Source of the DNA: an uncultured Lachnospiraceae bacterium
GTDB taxonomy: Bacteria; Bacillota; Clostridia; Lachnospirales; Lachnospiraceae
DNA length: 64,000 nt
Reading direction: 5' to 3'
NCBI GenBank assembly: GCA_944377405.1
Contig: CALWES010000007.1
Coordinates: 1-64,000 of the forward strand
In this document: piece after piece, positions 1 through 8,439 of the stretch
How positions within the stretch are numbered: position 1 is the first letter of the stretch
Layout: each line of letters begins with the position of its first letter
Translations under genes and position numbers: made by a program
Notes under the pieces: generated by a model
What the model was told of the DNA's origin: nothing
Databases searched by the model: none
Seen by the model: only the letters and a program-made list of their open reading frames with translations

Positions 1-358
1 TTACCACCAGCACTTGAGCTGTTATAAAATCCATGTGAAAAAGTTCGGCTGTGTCCTTGACAAGGGGTTCAGTTTACCCAAAAGTTACACCCCAAATTTA
101 AGGAATGGGATTTCAGACCGTACGGAGGCCCTGAAACTAAAAGGAATCCCATAGGGTAGACACGAGGGCAAAGTGTTTCACATGCATTTTGGGCATCGGA
201 TCCCTGATGTGGACACAGTTCTGACGGGATTGTCACGGGACAGATCCGTAAGCCAGGCACAATCAGTTTGATTAGTATCTTTCGCAGCTAAAGCATTGGA
301 AAAATATGTAAGGTAAACTTCGGTTGCGGTTCAGTTGGGATAAATGATATGATTATAA
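1..358. other. Left-edge stretch without a convincing gene
   Basis: I see no convincing gene here. A frame is open from the left edge to a TAG at 152-154, but its translation resembles nothing I recognise. An inverted repeat (ATGGGATT at 105-112 and AATCCCAT at 145-152, with an inner TTCAG/CTGAA pair) lies over its end, so structured non-coding or decayed sequence is more likely. The composition is AT-richer than the core genes downstream. Confidence 0.3.
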
Positions 359-453
359 CAGAATCAGCTGTTTGGCATCATAACTTTGGTAATTATCCTG
401 GTGGCGCTGATCATCAAGCTTATCATCAGGAAGAAGGTAAAAGGCAATGAATA
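359..453 (+). pseudogene. C-terminal remnant of a membrane protein
   Basis: After a TAA at 356-358 the frame stays open to a TAA at 451-453. It encodes about 31 residues: a strongly hydrophobic stretch (LVIILVALIIKLII) followed by a basic tail (RKKVKGNE). It has no ATG or ribosome binding site. The end overlaps the ATG of the next lipoprotein gene, a join typical of translationally coupled genes, so I read it as the surviving 3' end of a membrane-protein gene that once preceded the lipoprotein. A chance hydrophobic frame cannot be excluded. Confidence 0.35.
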
Positions 454-953
454 AGATTATTATGGTCGCAGCGTTGGTGTTTTTCCTCTGCAGCTGCGGA
501 AGAACTGATACCATGGATGAGAAAGCAAAGCCCCTTGGCATAGATGTTTCCTCGGCAGAGATCATCTCCAAGGAAGACGACCACGGAGGCTTTCACGGGG
601 ATGGAACCACCTTTCTATGCCTTGACTGCTCCGGAACCGACATCGCCGATCAGATAAGGAATGGAGGGAACTGGACGCCATTTCCCCTGGATGATACCGT
701 AAAGGCGCTTGTCTACGGGATAGAGACCAGGGAAGGCGATTCCCTGATAGGGATAGGGCCTTACCTTTCCGATGAAGAGAACAGGCCGCTGATCCCTGAG
801 ATCGAAAACGGGTATTACCTTCTGATAGACCGTCAGGCGGAGGAAGGAAAAGCTACCGGGGCAGATATCCTCCACAGGGCGTCCTTCAACTTTACCCTTG
901 GCATATACGACAGTGACGCGGACATCCTCTATTATTTTGAACTGGATACATGA
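447..953 (+). CDS. Putative lipoprotein of unknown function
   Basis: This encodes a 168-residue protein. Its N-terminus has a short basic start, a hydrophobic core and a lipobox-like LCSC-G around residues 14-18, so it is probably lipid-anchored outside the membrane. The rest is acidic and rich in short beta-type segments; no family is recognised. The start overlaps the end of a hydrophobic remnant, and the stop TGA touches the ribosome binding site of the next gene, so the genes to about 3.3 kb probably share a transcript. Function unknown. Confidence 0.6.
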   Translation: MNKIIMVAALVFFLCSCGRTDTMDEKAKPLGIDVSSAEIISKEDDHGGFHGDGTTFLCLDCSGTDIADQIRNGGNWTPFPLDDTVKALVYGIETREGDSLIGIGPYLSDEENRPLIPEIENGYYLLIDRQAEEGKATGADILHRASFNFTLGIYDSDADILYYFELDT

Positions 954-967
954 GGGAGGGATTCCTG

Positions 968-1345
968 ATGAATACTGATACGATTATTTTTTTTAATAAA
1001 CAGCCGGATGCGCTGCCTCTATATGAGGCTTTCGCAGATGCCGTAACAAAACTGTATCCTGAAACGGAGATCAGAGTTCAGAAGACACAGATATCATTTT
1101 ATGACGTTCACATGTTTGCCTGTGTGTCCTTCCTCCGGGTAAAAAAGAAGAAGGCGCTTCCGGATCCATATCTGGTGGTCACACTTGGAATGCCGTATCC
1201 GCTTGAATCCCCTCGTGTGGCGGTAAAGACAGAACCATACCCCGGCAGATGGACGACGCATATCGTTATCGGGGAGACAGAGGAGATAGACGGTGAGCTT
1301 CTTTCCTGGCTGAAGGAAGCGCATGACTTTGCGAAAAATAAATAG
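968..1345 (+). CDS. DUF5655-type small protein
   Basis: This is a cytoplasmic protein of 125 residues. The conserved stretch around VQKTQISF, HMFACVSF and EPYPGRWTTHI matches the DUF5655-like family I recall from Clostridia, which has no assigned biochemical role. I chose the ATG at 968 because GAGGGAGG at 953-960 sits at normal distance; a frame also opens at 950 but would lack a site. It follows the lipoprotein gene without a gap and precedes the S66-GNAT fusion. The tail is rich in lysine and glutamate. Confidence 0.6.
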   Translation: MNTDTIIFFNKQPDALPLYEAFADAVTKLYPETEIRVQKTQISFYDVHMFACVSFLRVKKKKALPDPYLVVTLGMPYPLESPRVAVKTEPYPGRWTTHIVIGETEEIDGELLSWLKEAHDFAKNK

Positions 1346-1368
1346 TAAACGGAAAGAGGAAGAAAACT

Positions 1369-2922
1369 ATGATCAAAAACATCGCAATCGTCAGCCTGTC
1401 CAGCGGAACGATAGGGGAAGACTTTGTGAAGCATGAGGTAGAGATAGGGATCAGGAGGCTGAAGGAGCTCGGCCTGAATGTCAGGTTCATGCCCCATGCC
1501 ATGAAAGGGATCGAGTATATCAAGAACCATCCGGAAGAGCGTGCCGCAGATCTGCTGCAGGCCCTCAGGGACCCTGAGATCGACATGATCCTCTGCGCCA
1601 TCGGAGGCGATGATACCTACCGGCTGCTTCCCTATCTGTTTGAGGGAGATAAGTTGGCTGCTGCCGTTTCAGACAAGATATTTCTCGGATTTTCCGACAC
1701 GACGGTAAACCATTTCATGCTCCATAAGGTGGGAATGAACACCTTCTATGGGCAATCCTTCTTGGCGGATATCTGCGAGTTGGATAAGGATATGCTCCCG
1801 TATACGAAGAAGTATTTTGAGGAGCTGATCCGTAAGGGGACGATCAGGGAGATCAGACCAAGCGGCACCTGGTATGAGGGAAGGGCCGATTTTGGAGCCG
1901 GTCAGATCGGCATACCCCTGAGAGCTCATCCGGATCATGGCTTTGAATTATTACAGGGAAAGCCTGTTTTCTCAGGGAAGATCCTGGGAGGCTGCATTGA
2001 TACGATCTATGACTTTTTCAATGGCGACCGCTATGCAGATATGCCGGTCCTGTGCCGGAAGTACGGACTGTTTCCGAAGACGGAGGACTGGGCGGGAAGG
2101 ATCCTCCTGCTGGAATCCAGCGAAGAAAAGATGTCCCCGGAGAAATATAGAAAGGCAATAACGGCCCTTAAGGAAACCGGCATCTTCAAGGTACTGTCAG
2201 GAGTCCTTGTGGGAAAGCCGATGGATGAAATTCACGATCAGGAATATAAGCAGATCCTGCGGGAGGTGATCGATGATCCGGAGCTTCCCATAGTCTGCAA
2301 TCTTAATATTGGACATGCACAGCCGCGCTGCATCATTCCCTTTGGAATCGAGGCAAGGGTCGACGCGGAGCATCAGGTGATCCGATTCACAAACGTAGAA
2401 TACAGGCCCCTCCGGGAGGAGGAGATCCATCGGGAGCTCTTCGGACATTTCATACGCCATCAGACCGTGGATCTCTGCCTGCGCTGGGAAGGGGACCGGT
2501 GGATCGAAAAGCCAGATCCCTTTACGGACGACTGGGGCGAGGAGGAGTATCAGATACTGGTCCGGTGCCTTCGCCATACGGCAGCAGCCGGAGGCCTGGT
2601 ATACGGGGCCTTCGTTTCCGGGGAACTGAAGGGCTTTGTATCCGTGGAAGCAGGGACCTTCGGCGGGGACAACAGATACATGGATCTGTCCTCGCTCCAT
2701 GTGTCGGAGGATATGAGAAGGCATGGCATAGGAAAATGCCTCTTTGAGGCTGCCAGGGACTGGGCCCGGGGGCAGGGAGCAGGAAAGCTCTATATCTCAT
2801 CCCATTCCGCCATCGAAAGTCAGCGCTTCTATGAGGCTATGGGCTGTGTGGATGCAGTCTGGCGGGATCCCCGGCATGTGGAGGCGGAGCCCTACGACCG
2901 GCAGCTGGAATATGTTCTGTAA
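1369..2922 (+). CDS. S66 (MccF/LD-carboxypeptidase-like) peptidase fused to GNAT acetyltransferase
   Basis: This single 517-residue chain holds two enzymes. Residues 1-345 form an S66 serine peptidase of the MccF/LD-carboxypeptidase fold: the nucleophile elbow GFSD puts Ser at 109, and Glu249 and His316 (GHAQPR) complete the expected triad. Residues 385-517 are a GNAT domain with the acetyl-CoA loop RRHGIG at 450-455 and a typical RFYEAMGC end. S66 enzymes cut LD-peptides of murein or hydrolyse microcin C-like acyl-aminoacyl adenylates. GNAT domains acetylate amines and serve in microcin C immunity as MccE. The frame is continuous across the join and GGAAAGAGGAAG precedes the ATG. The substrate is unknown. 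Confidence 0.85.
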   Translation: MIKNIAIVSLSSGTIGEDFVKHEVEIGIRRLKELGLNVRFMPHAMKGIEYIKNHPEERAADLLQALRDPEIDMILCAIGGDDTYRLLPYLFEGDKLAAAVSDKIFLGFSDTTVNHFMLHKVGMNTFYGQSFLADICELDKDMLPYTKKYFEELIRKGTIREIRPSGTWYEGRADFGAGQIGIPLRAHPDHGFELLQGKPVFSGKILGGCIDTIYDFFNGDRYADMPVLCRKYGLFPKTEDWAGRILLLESSEEKMSPEKYRKAITALKETGIFKVLSGVLVGKPMDEIHDQEYKQILREVIDDPELPIVCNLNIGHAQPRCIIPFGIEARVDAEHQVIRFTNVEYRPLREEEIHRELFGHFIRHQTVDLCLRWEGDRWIEKPDPFTDDWGEEEYQILVRCLRHTAAAGGLVYGAFVSGELKGFVSVEAGTFGGDNRYMDLSSLHVSEDMRRHGIGKCLFEAARDWARGQGAGKLYISSHSAIESQRFYEAMGCVDAVWRDPRHVEAEPYDRQLEYVL

Positions 2923-2934
2923 AAAGGTGATATT

Positions 2935-3336
2935 GTGAGAGAAGCAGTATTCAGATACGTAAAGGAAAAATACAACATAGAGCCGGACTACCCATTTTCC
3001 ACGGCGCCCACCTATCCGGTCCTGCGCCATGGGGATAACAGGAAGTGGTTTGCGCTGATCATGGACGTGCCCAGGGAGAAGCTGGGTCTTAAGGGAGATG
3101 AAGCGGTGGATATCATCAACGTGAAGCTGGAGGACCGGATGCTTGTGGATATGCTGGCCCAGGAGCCCGGGTATTTTTACGGCTATCACATCACCCGCAG
3201 CAACTGGATCTCCATTCTCCTGGATGGCACCGTTCCCATGGAGGAGATCTGCCGGTGGATCGATGAAAGCTACGGGGTAACGGCTTCAAAGAAGGAAAAG
3301 GAGCGGCTCAGGCAGGCAGCAGGAGAAGGGAAGTGA
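2935..3336 (+). CDS. MmcQ/YjbR family protein (GTG start)
   Basis: This 133-residue protein fits the MmcQ/YjbR (DUF419) fold, whose members have a CyaY-like structure and are annotated as DNA-binding, though the cellular role is open. Family hallmarks visible are the FSTAPTYPVLRH/RKWFALI block near residues 22-45, 'VDIINVKL', and the late GYHITRSNWISILLDG block. It starts with GTG (AAAGGTGAT lies upstream) only 12 bases after the S66-GNAT gene, so the two are probably cotranscribed. Confidence 0.8.
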   Translation: MREAVFRYVKEKYNIEPDYPFSTAPTYPVLRHGDNRKWFALIMDVPREKLGLKGDEAVDIINVKLEDRMLVDMLAQEPGYFYGYHITRSNWISILLDGTVPMEEICRWIDESYGVTASKKEKERLRQAAGEGK

Positions 3337-3362
3337 TCCGGAGGCACTATGCAGCCGGTTAA

Positions 3363-3390
3363 TTGTTTTTTCCATAAATTCCGGTATGAT
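3363..3390 (+). promoter_or_regulatory. Promoter for the Ltp-domain lipoprotein
   Basis: TTGTTT (3363-3368) and TATGAT (3385-3390) are 16 bases apart. Predicted transcription starts near 3397. This rules out the in-frame ATG at 3386, which lies in the -10 box, as the start of the next gene. Confidence 0.55.
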
Positions 3391-3397
3391 GGTAAGG

Positions 3398-3415
3398 AAG
3401 GGCAGGAATGCCCTT
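3398..3415 (+). other. 5'-end stem-loop of the lipoprotein mRNA
   Basis: AAGGGCA and TGCCCTT pair perfectly around a GGAA loop right at the predicted 5' end of the transcript. Such 5' stem-loops commonly protect mRNAs from 5'-dependent decay; it is also possible that it has no function. Confidence 0.45.
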
Positions 3416-3445
3416 CAGGAACTCTGCCGGAAGGAGAAACAAAAG

Positions 3446-4750
3446 ATGAGAAAGCAGATCCTGTTTTTTGCTGTCACAGGTAGCATTCTGGCCCTTTCAG
3501 CCTGTGGCCCGGGAAAAGACAGCACCGATACCATCAGTGAGGAAAGCAGGGCGGAAAGCTCCCTTGCGGAAACCGTCGAAGCCGCCGATACCATAGAGGA
3601 AATCAAAGGGGAGGAGCACATTGGCCTGGAGGAGGCCTGGGAAATGGTTGAGGGTAAGACCTTCGAGGATCCCGAAGACCAGGCTTTTGTAACGACCCTG
3701 GAGGACCTTAAGAACTGCAGCGGAGCCTTCGTTCAGGTTTCCGAAGAAACGGGGAACCGGTATGCCGCTCAGGTTTCATTTTACCTTGATTCGGGCCGGA
3801 TCTATTGTTCCGTGGATTATTCCGGATATATGGGAGAGATCCAGGACGGAGAGGTATCGGAGACAGAGGAAGAAGGATACCTGTTCTGTTCAGAACCCAA
3901 AGGGGATCTGTATGGAAAAGAGCAGGATTTTGAGATCTTCTTTGGAACGGACCGGCTTCATATCATGTGGGGAAGCAGTATCGACTATGTACTGACAAGA
4001 GGAGACGGAGCTGTTGATCAGGCACAGGATTATAAGCCGCCCTTTGACGAAACGGAGATCTACAAGAATATCGTTTCCATGATAGAAAATAACTTTGCCA
4101 ATATAAATCATAAAGTCGTCTTTGACAGGGATGACTCGGCCCTGAATGTTTTCATAGAAGCACCGGCTACGGCGAGAAATGCCATGGATATGAAAAACGC
4201 CGAGGTAATGGAAGCCTGGGATAGTATGGTGGAAAGCATGAAGTCGATGGGCGATCCGTTGTGGGAGATCGTGCGGCTTGTGGATGGGGCAGAATCTGCA
4301 AATGTTTATATCGTGGACGAGCTGAAAAGTGATGATGAATACGGACAGGACGAATACCTGCTGTGGATCCGGAACGGAGAAGTGAATTACAATTATATGG
4401 AGGACAAAACGGAAGGAAAGGGAGGTGTTAGCTGGGAGTATGCTCCGGACACCACCGGCAGCGCTACCACGGGAGAAAAGAATGCGCTTAACAAAGCCTA
4501 CGATTATCTTGACTACACGGCCTTTTCCCGCAGCGGCCTGATCGATCAGCTGGAGTTTGAGGGCTACAGTACTTCAGAGGCCACCTATGCGGTGAATCAC
4601 TGCGGTGCGGACTGGAATGAACAGGCTGTCAAAAAGGAACAGCAGTATCTCGACTATATGAGTTTTTCAAAAAGTGGTCTGATAGACCAGTTGGAGTTTG
4701 AAGGCTTCACGCCTGCACAGGCCGAATACGGCGCGAATGCGGTTTATTAA
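3446..4750 (+). CDS. Lipoprotein with two C-terminal Ltp repeats
   Basis: The ATG at 3446, preceded by GGAAGGAG, gives 434 residues. The signal peptide ends in the lipobox LSAC, so Cys20 is the lipidated residue. The middle (about 40-340) is an acidic extracellular region of no recognised family. Residues 347-434 contain two tandem copies of a repeat with SGLIDQLEFEG in each, which is the Ltp domain (Lipoprotein_Ltp, paired helix-turn-helix). In Streptococcus phage TP-J34 the Ltp lipoprotein blocks phage DNA entry; most chromosomal copies are uncharacterised. The gene has its own promoter and ends at a strong terminator. Confidence 0.75.
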   Translation: MRKQILFFAVTGSILALSACGPGKDSTDTISEESRAESSLAETVEAADTIEEIKGEEHIGLEEAWEMVEGKTFEDPEDQAFVTTLEDLKNCSGAFVQVSEETGNRYAAQVSFYLDSGRIYCSVDYSGYMGEIQDGEVSETEEEGYLFCSEPKGDLYGKEQDFEIFFGTDRLHIMWGSSIDYVLTRGDGAVDQAQDYKPPFDETEIYKNIVSMIENNFANINHKVVFDRDDSALNVFIEAPATARNAMDMKNAEVMEAWDSMVESMKSMGDPLWEIVRLVDGAESANVYIVDELKSDDEYGQDEYLLWIRNGEVNYNYMEDKTEGKGGVSWEYAPDTTGSATTGEKNALNKAYDYLDYTAFSRSGLIDQLEFEGYSTSEATYAVNHCGADWNEQAVKKEQQYLDYMSFSKSGLIDQLEFEGFTPAQAEYGANAVY

Positions 4751-4822
4751 AAAGATACAGGGCACCCTTTGAGGCGCTTAGTATCTGCAATTAATCAGTT
4801 AACCCCCTTATTATGCATAGAT

Positions 4823-4894
4823 AAAAATACGTCGCAGACTGTGACATGTATCCGGATTTCCGGACACATTGATTTACGCCTGCGGCGTATTTTT
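4823..4894. terminator. Terminator, probably bidirectional
   Basis: AAAAATACGTCGCAG (4823-4837) pairs with CTGCGGCGTATTTTT (4880-4894) with one G-U pair. An inner TCCGGA/TCCGGA palindrome extends the hairpin. The A-run and T-run at the two ends let it work in either direction. It closes the lipoprotein transcript. Confidence 0.8.
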
Positions 4895-4915
4895 ATTTTG
4901 TAAGAAAAACTTTGC

Positions 4916-4945
4916 TTGAGGGACTCCGGGGGATGATATTATAAT
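4916..4945 (+). promoter_or_regulatory. Promoter of the DUF2200-ADH operon
   Basis: TTGAGG (4916-4921) and a perfect TATAAT (4940-4945) are 18 bases apart. Transcription should start near 4952, about 50 bases before the DUF2200 start codon. Confidence 0.6.
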
Positions 4946-5000
4946 GGAGATGGAAGTGAAAAATTGCCCGGGAAAACACGGGTAGATCACGGAGGAAAAC

Positions 5001-5354
5001 ATGAAAGAAGAACAGGTATTTTCCATGCCCCTTGCAAAGGTCTATCCTTTATTGGAGCAGAAGGCCTTGCGAAAGGGAAGAACGAAGGAAGAGGTCCTGA
5101 CGGTCATTCAATGGCTGACAGGCTATACGCCTGAGGATATCCTGCGGCTGCAGGAAGAAGGAATCACTTATGGGGAGTTTTTCCGGAAGGCTCCCGCCAT
5201 GAATCCTGCCAGAAAACTGATCGGGGGATCCATCTGCGGCGTTAAGCTGGAAAACATCGAGAATCCCCTGATGCAGGATATCCGATATCTGGACAAGCTG
5301 ATCGACGAGCTGGCCAAGGGGAGACCCATGGAAAAGATCCTGAGGAAGGAATAA
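5001..5354 (+). CDS. DUF2200 family protein
   Basis: This 117-residue cytoplasmic protein matches the DUF2200 family over its length: MPLAKVYPLLEQKALRKGRT near the start, 'VIQWLTGY' and 'IRYLDKLIDELAKGRPMEKIL' at the end. No enzymatic role is established; the family occurs in Firmicutes and actinobacteria as a stand-alone fold. CACGGAGGA precedes the ATG. It is five bases upstream of the alcohol dehydrogenase gene, so the two form an operon from the promoter at 4916. Confidence 0.8.
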   Translation: MKEEQVFSMPLAKVYPLLEQKALRKGRTKEEVLTVIQWLTGYTPEDILRLQEEGITYGEFFRKAPAMNPARKLIGGSICGVKLENIENPLMQDIRYLDKLIDELAKGRPMEKILRKE

Positions 5355-5358
5355 AGAT

Positions 5359-6396
5359 ATGAAAGCATTGACCTATGTTGAACACGGAAAATTTGCCCTG
5401 ACGGATAAACCGAAGCCATCCCTGCAGGACCCGCGGGATGCCATCGTCCGGGTGACCGTAAGCTCCATCTGCACCAGCGACCTGCATATCAAACACGGCA
5501 GTGTGCCCAGAGCAGTTCCGGGAATCACGGTGGGGCATGAGATGGTAGGCGTCGTGGAACAGGTGGGATCGGAGGTACATACCTTAAAGCCCGGAGACCG
5601 GGTAACGGTAAATGTGGAGACCTTCTGCGGCAGCTGCTTTTTCTGCAGGCACGGTTATGTCAACAACTGCACCGATCAGAACGGAGGCTGGGCCCTGGGC
5701 TGCCGTATCGACGGCGGCCAGACCGAATATGTCCGGGTGCCTTATGCAGATCAGGGACTGAACCGGATCCCGGAGGGTGTTACGGACGAACAGGCTCTGT
5801 TTGTGGGAGACATCCTTGCCACCGGCTTCTGGGCGGCCAGAATATCGGAAATCAAGGCGGAGGATACGGTCCTGATTATAGGGGCCGGACCTACGGGGAT
5901 CTGTACCCTTCAGTGCGTGATGCTGAAGGAGCCCGAAAGGATCATCGTCTGTGAAAAGGATGAGCAGAGACGGCAGTTCGTAAGGAAACACTATCCTGAG
6001 GTACTGCTCTGCGGCCCGGAGGACTGTGAGGATTTCGTCCGGGAACACTCTGACCATGGAGGAGCGGATGTGGTGCTCGAGGTGGCAGGGGCAGCAGGAA
6101 CCTTTGAGCTTGCCTGGAAGTGCGCTCGGCCCAATGCGATCGTAACGGTGGTGGCACTTTATGACGAGGACCAGGTGCTTCCCCTGCCCAGGATGTACGG
6201 GAAGAACCTGACCTTCAAGACAGGCGGCGTGGACGGCTGCGACTGTGATGAGATCCTGTCACTGATCGAAGCGGGCAAGATCGATACAACGCCCCTGATC
6301 ACGCACCGATTCCCCCTGTCGGAGATCGAGAAGGCCTACGAGATCTTCGAAAACCGGCTTGAGGGGGTGATCAAGATTGCGATTACGGCGGAGTAA
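5359..6396 (+). CDS. Zinc-dependent alcohol dehydrogenase (MDR family)
   Basis: This 345-residue protein is a medium-chain dehydrogenase that should interconvert an alcohol or polyol and its carbonyl with NAD(P). The catalytic zinc ligands are visible as CTSDLH and GHEMVG. The structural zinc loop is CGSCFFCRHGYVNNC, and the nucleotide fold begins at IIGAGPTG. The substrate cannot be told from sequence; the motif set resembles threonine/sorbitol or secondary alcohol dehydrogenases. It is the second gene of a two-gene operon with the DUF2200 gene. Downstream the sequence turns AT-rich and degenerate. Confidence 0.85.
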   Translation: MKALTYVEHGKFALTDKPKPSLQDPRDAIVRVTVSSICTSDLHIKHGSVPRAVPGITVGHEMVGVVEQVGSEVHTLKPGDRVTVNVETFCGSCFFCRHGYVNNCTDQNGGWALGCRIDGGQTEYVRVPYADQGLNRIPEGVTDEQALFVGDILATGFWAARISEIKAEDTVLIIGAGPTGICTLQCVMLKEPERIIVCEKDEQRRQFVRKHYPEVLLCGPEDCEDFVREHSDHGGADVVLEVAGAAGTFELAWKCARPNAIVTVVALYDEDQVLPLPRMYGKNLTFKTGGVDGCDCDEILSLIEAGKIDTTPLITHRFPLSEIEKAYEIFENRLEGVIKIAITAE

Positions 6397-6442
6397 GCAG
6401 CGGTCAGAGAAATATGTGATAAAAGCATGCTTTATGTGATAA

Positions 6443-6859
6443 TTAATAGGCTTAAGCCGGGCTGTTTCAGTTATATTAAATGAAGGGCATATCACAGACA
6501 CCATAGTTAATGTCATGCAAAAGCTCCTTCATGATAAGAGCGCTATCATTACATTGCTTATCATATTTGTATTTGTAACGATATTCAATTTTTTTGTATC
6601 TTCCGGCAGCGGCAAGTCTGTGGTAGTCATGCCGATACTCAAGCCTCTTGGAGAAGTGCTTCATATCAACCAGCAGGTAATGGTGCTTGCGTACCAGTAT
6701 GGAGACGGTTTAACCAATACCTTCTGGCCTACAGCCGCTCTGCTGCAGCTTTCCCTTTGTGGAATGGACTACGGACGCTGGTTTAAGTTTGCATGGAAGA
6801 TTTACGCCACTCTTATAGTGGCAGCATTCATCCTGATAGTAATTGCAAACAGTATATGA
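6443..6859 (+). pseudogene. 5'-truncated YfcC/DcuC-type membrane transporter
   Basis: This is the C-terminal third of a YfcC family transporter (basic amino acid/C4-dicarboxylate type carriers of about 470-500 residues). The recognisable blocks are SRAVSVILNEG, ITDTIVN, FFVSSGSGKSVVVMPIL and the GDGLTNTFWPT segment near the end. Family-like sequence begins directly after a TAA at 6440-6442, before the first ATG at 6515, so there is no start or ribosome site for the conserved part and about 350 residues are missing. The 3' end is intact. It opens an AT-rich decay zone. Confidence 0.8.
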
Positions 6860-6892
6860 TATGGACCGTTTTAATGCTGTCAGAGATTAAAA

Positions 6893-6982
6893 ATGAAGAA
6901 AAAAATTTTTCTAATAGCAGTTTTCATATTAATATTATCTGAATTTGTAGGCTTTGTCAGTGTTCCTGCTTACAAGGGCTAA
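6893..6982 (+). CDS. 29-residue hydrophobic peptide
   Basis: A short frame encodes a lysine-rich start (MKKKIF) followed by about 18 hydrophobic residues and VSVPAYKG. It looks like a signal peptide or one membrane helix with no mature domain. It ends 15 bases before the next gene, which also begins with a signal peptide, so it may be a translated small protein or the stump of a degraded gene. No clear Shine-Dalgarno site is seen. Function unknown. Confidence 0.3.
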   Translation: MKKKIFLIAVFILILSEFVGFVSVPAYKG

Positions 6983-6997
6983 TGGGAGGAGCATATT

Positions 6998-7897
6998 ATG
7001 AAAAGGACAATCACAGTATTTGTCTATCTCCTTTTGCTATTTAATCCATGTTTTCATTCTTACGCATCAGAACATTTAATAGCTCCTGAAGAAAATGAAT
7101 ATCTGGAGATCCTTTCTGCGAAAGAGGATGTACTATATCATATTAACTATGGAGGAGCCCGTACTGAATTAGATAGGGATGTGGAAGCGGATGAAGTGGA
7201 AATGGACAGGGCATATAGGATATATGCCAATTCAGATCTGTTAAAATCCCGGGATATAAGGGAAGCACTGGAAAACAGCCATTATATTTGGCAAGTTCCC
7301 GTTTATGTAGATAATTGCACAATTCTGGTTGACATAACCAAAGTGACATCAATTTCTGAAGATATTCCCGAAGATGCGAAGGAAATGCTAAAGGATGATC
7401 TGAACAGGTGGACCGTCGGAGCCACGTATATATACACAACAGAAACTGTGGATTATGATGCTAACGTAACGCAAGCTCTTGAGAGGGCAGGATATAACAG
7501 CGATGAATATACATATGAAATCGTTTCAGGAATTCCGGGGATCAGATATCCTGCCGCAATCGTATTTGATATGAACGAAGAACCTGAATTCGTGATTCCA
7601 GCCCAGAAGGCAACAACACATGCTTTTGATGGAGAATGGCCAACAGCAGCGGGAAATGATGAAAGAGATGCATCCCCATCAAGCGTATTACATGACGGTA
7701 CAACAGGTGGAATGCCGGTATATTATTTTGATGATGTGAAGAGGGCTTCTGATTCTTATAAGAAATATGGTATGGGTGGAGCAGGATTGACTTATAAAGC
7801 AGAAAAATCTTTTAAAGAGAAGGCGGTGTTATCCGTAGGGGGTTTTACAGTATTACTTCTGGCCATAAGAATCGGACTGAAAAAAAGTCGGGCATAA
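6998..7897 (+). CDS. Unknown secreted, C-terminally membrane-anchored protein
   Basis: This encodes 299 residues with a signal peptide at 1-23 (ending near SYASEH), an acidic extracellular region, and a C-terminal helix (about 275-293) followed by KKSRA, so the bulk should lie outside the cell. No family is recognised. TGGGAGGAG precedes the ATG. Codons are notably AT-richer than in neighbours beyond 8.8 kb or before 6.4 kb, which fits acquisition by transfer or relaxed selection. It lies between a transporter fragment and an opposite-strand orphan membrane gene, so context gives no function. Confidence 0.5.
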   Translation: MKRTITVFVYLLLLFNPCFHSYASEHLIAPEENEYLEILSAKEDVLYHINYGGARTELDRDVEADEVEMDRAYRIYANSDLLKSRDIREALENSHYIWQVPVYVDNCTILVDITKVTSISEDIPEDAKEMLKDDLNRWTVGATYIYTTETVDYDANVTQALERAGYNSDEYTYEIVSGIPGIRYPAAIVFDMNEEPEFVIPAQKATTHAFDGEWPTAAGNDERDASPSSVLHDGTTGGMPVYYFDDVKRASDSYKKYGMGGAGLTYKAEKSFKEKAVLSVGGFTVLLLAIRIGLKKSRA

Positions 7898-7986
7898 ATT
7901 GTATGGCTCCATAATCTTTTTTCATTGTGTTGTGGCATGGAATCAATATTGCTATTTTCCATCATTTATCTTTTGGTAAAAAAATA

Positions 7987-8019
7987 AACCAAAAGCCGAA
8001 AGATATTCGACTTTTGGTT
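7987..8019 (-). terminator. Terminator for the minus-strand membrane gene
   Basis: AACCAAAAG (7987-7995) and CTTTTGGTT (8011-8019) form a stem with an inner CGAA/TTCG pair. The A-run to its left is a U-tract on the minus strand, placing it 20 bases after the stop of the 8039-8296 gene. Confidence 0.65.
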
Positions 8020-8038
8020 CAGGCACTTAGGGCTATTT

Positions 8039-8296
8039 TTAAAATACTAGAAAAATCATAAAAGCAAAAAACATACCAGATACTAGAATTAAGATATTTA
8101 AGATATTAGTTAAAACCTTAAATACTTTTTTCCCTTCATGTGGTAAAGTAAAGTGTATGGCTGTATTCATGGACTGTACAACTAATAATATTAAAAATAT
8201 CCACATTCTATATATGGGATGAATTAAGGCTAATGGTCTACATATAAATATTATATATAGTATGACAATAAACAGAGTTATAAATAATTTTTTCAT
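8039..8296 (-). CDS. Small unknown integral membrane protein
   Basis: This encodes 85 residues with two or three membrane helices: about 4-24, 30-45 and 63-84. A short loop contains HEGKKVFK. No family is recognised. It is very AT-rich and is followed by its own terminator. It sits opposite to its neighbours inside the 6.4-8.8 kb decay zone, so it may be a recent arrival or a fading orphan. Confidence 0.45.
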   Translation of the reverse strand: MKKLFITLFIVILYIIFICRPLALIHPIYRMWIFLILLVVQSMNTAIHFTLPHEGKKVFKVLTNILNILILVSGMFFAFMIFLVF

Positions 8297-8439
8297 GGTT
8301 TAAATATAGGAATCCATCAAAGATATGTGGAAAATATACTATAAAACCAAAAGATAATCAATATTATACTTGAACAAACAAAATATAGACGAGGGATTCT
8401 CAGGAAAATGTCCCAAGAGAGTTAGGTTTTTTGGCATAA

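Noticed and set aside
2..154. Open frame at the left edge as a gene tail
   Set aside because: Too short, no family resemblance, and it overlaps an inverted repeat (105-152); support is insufficient to call a gene.
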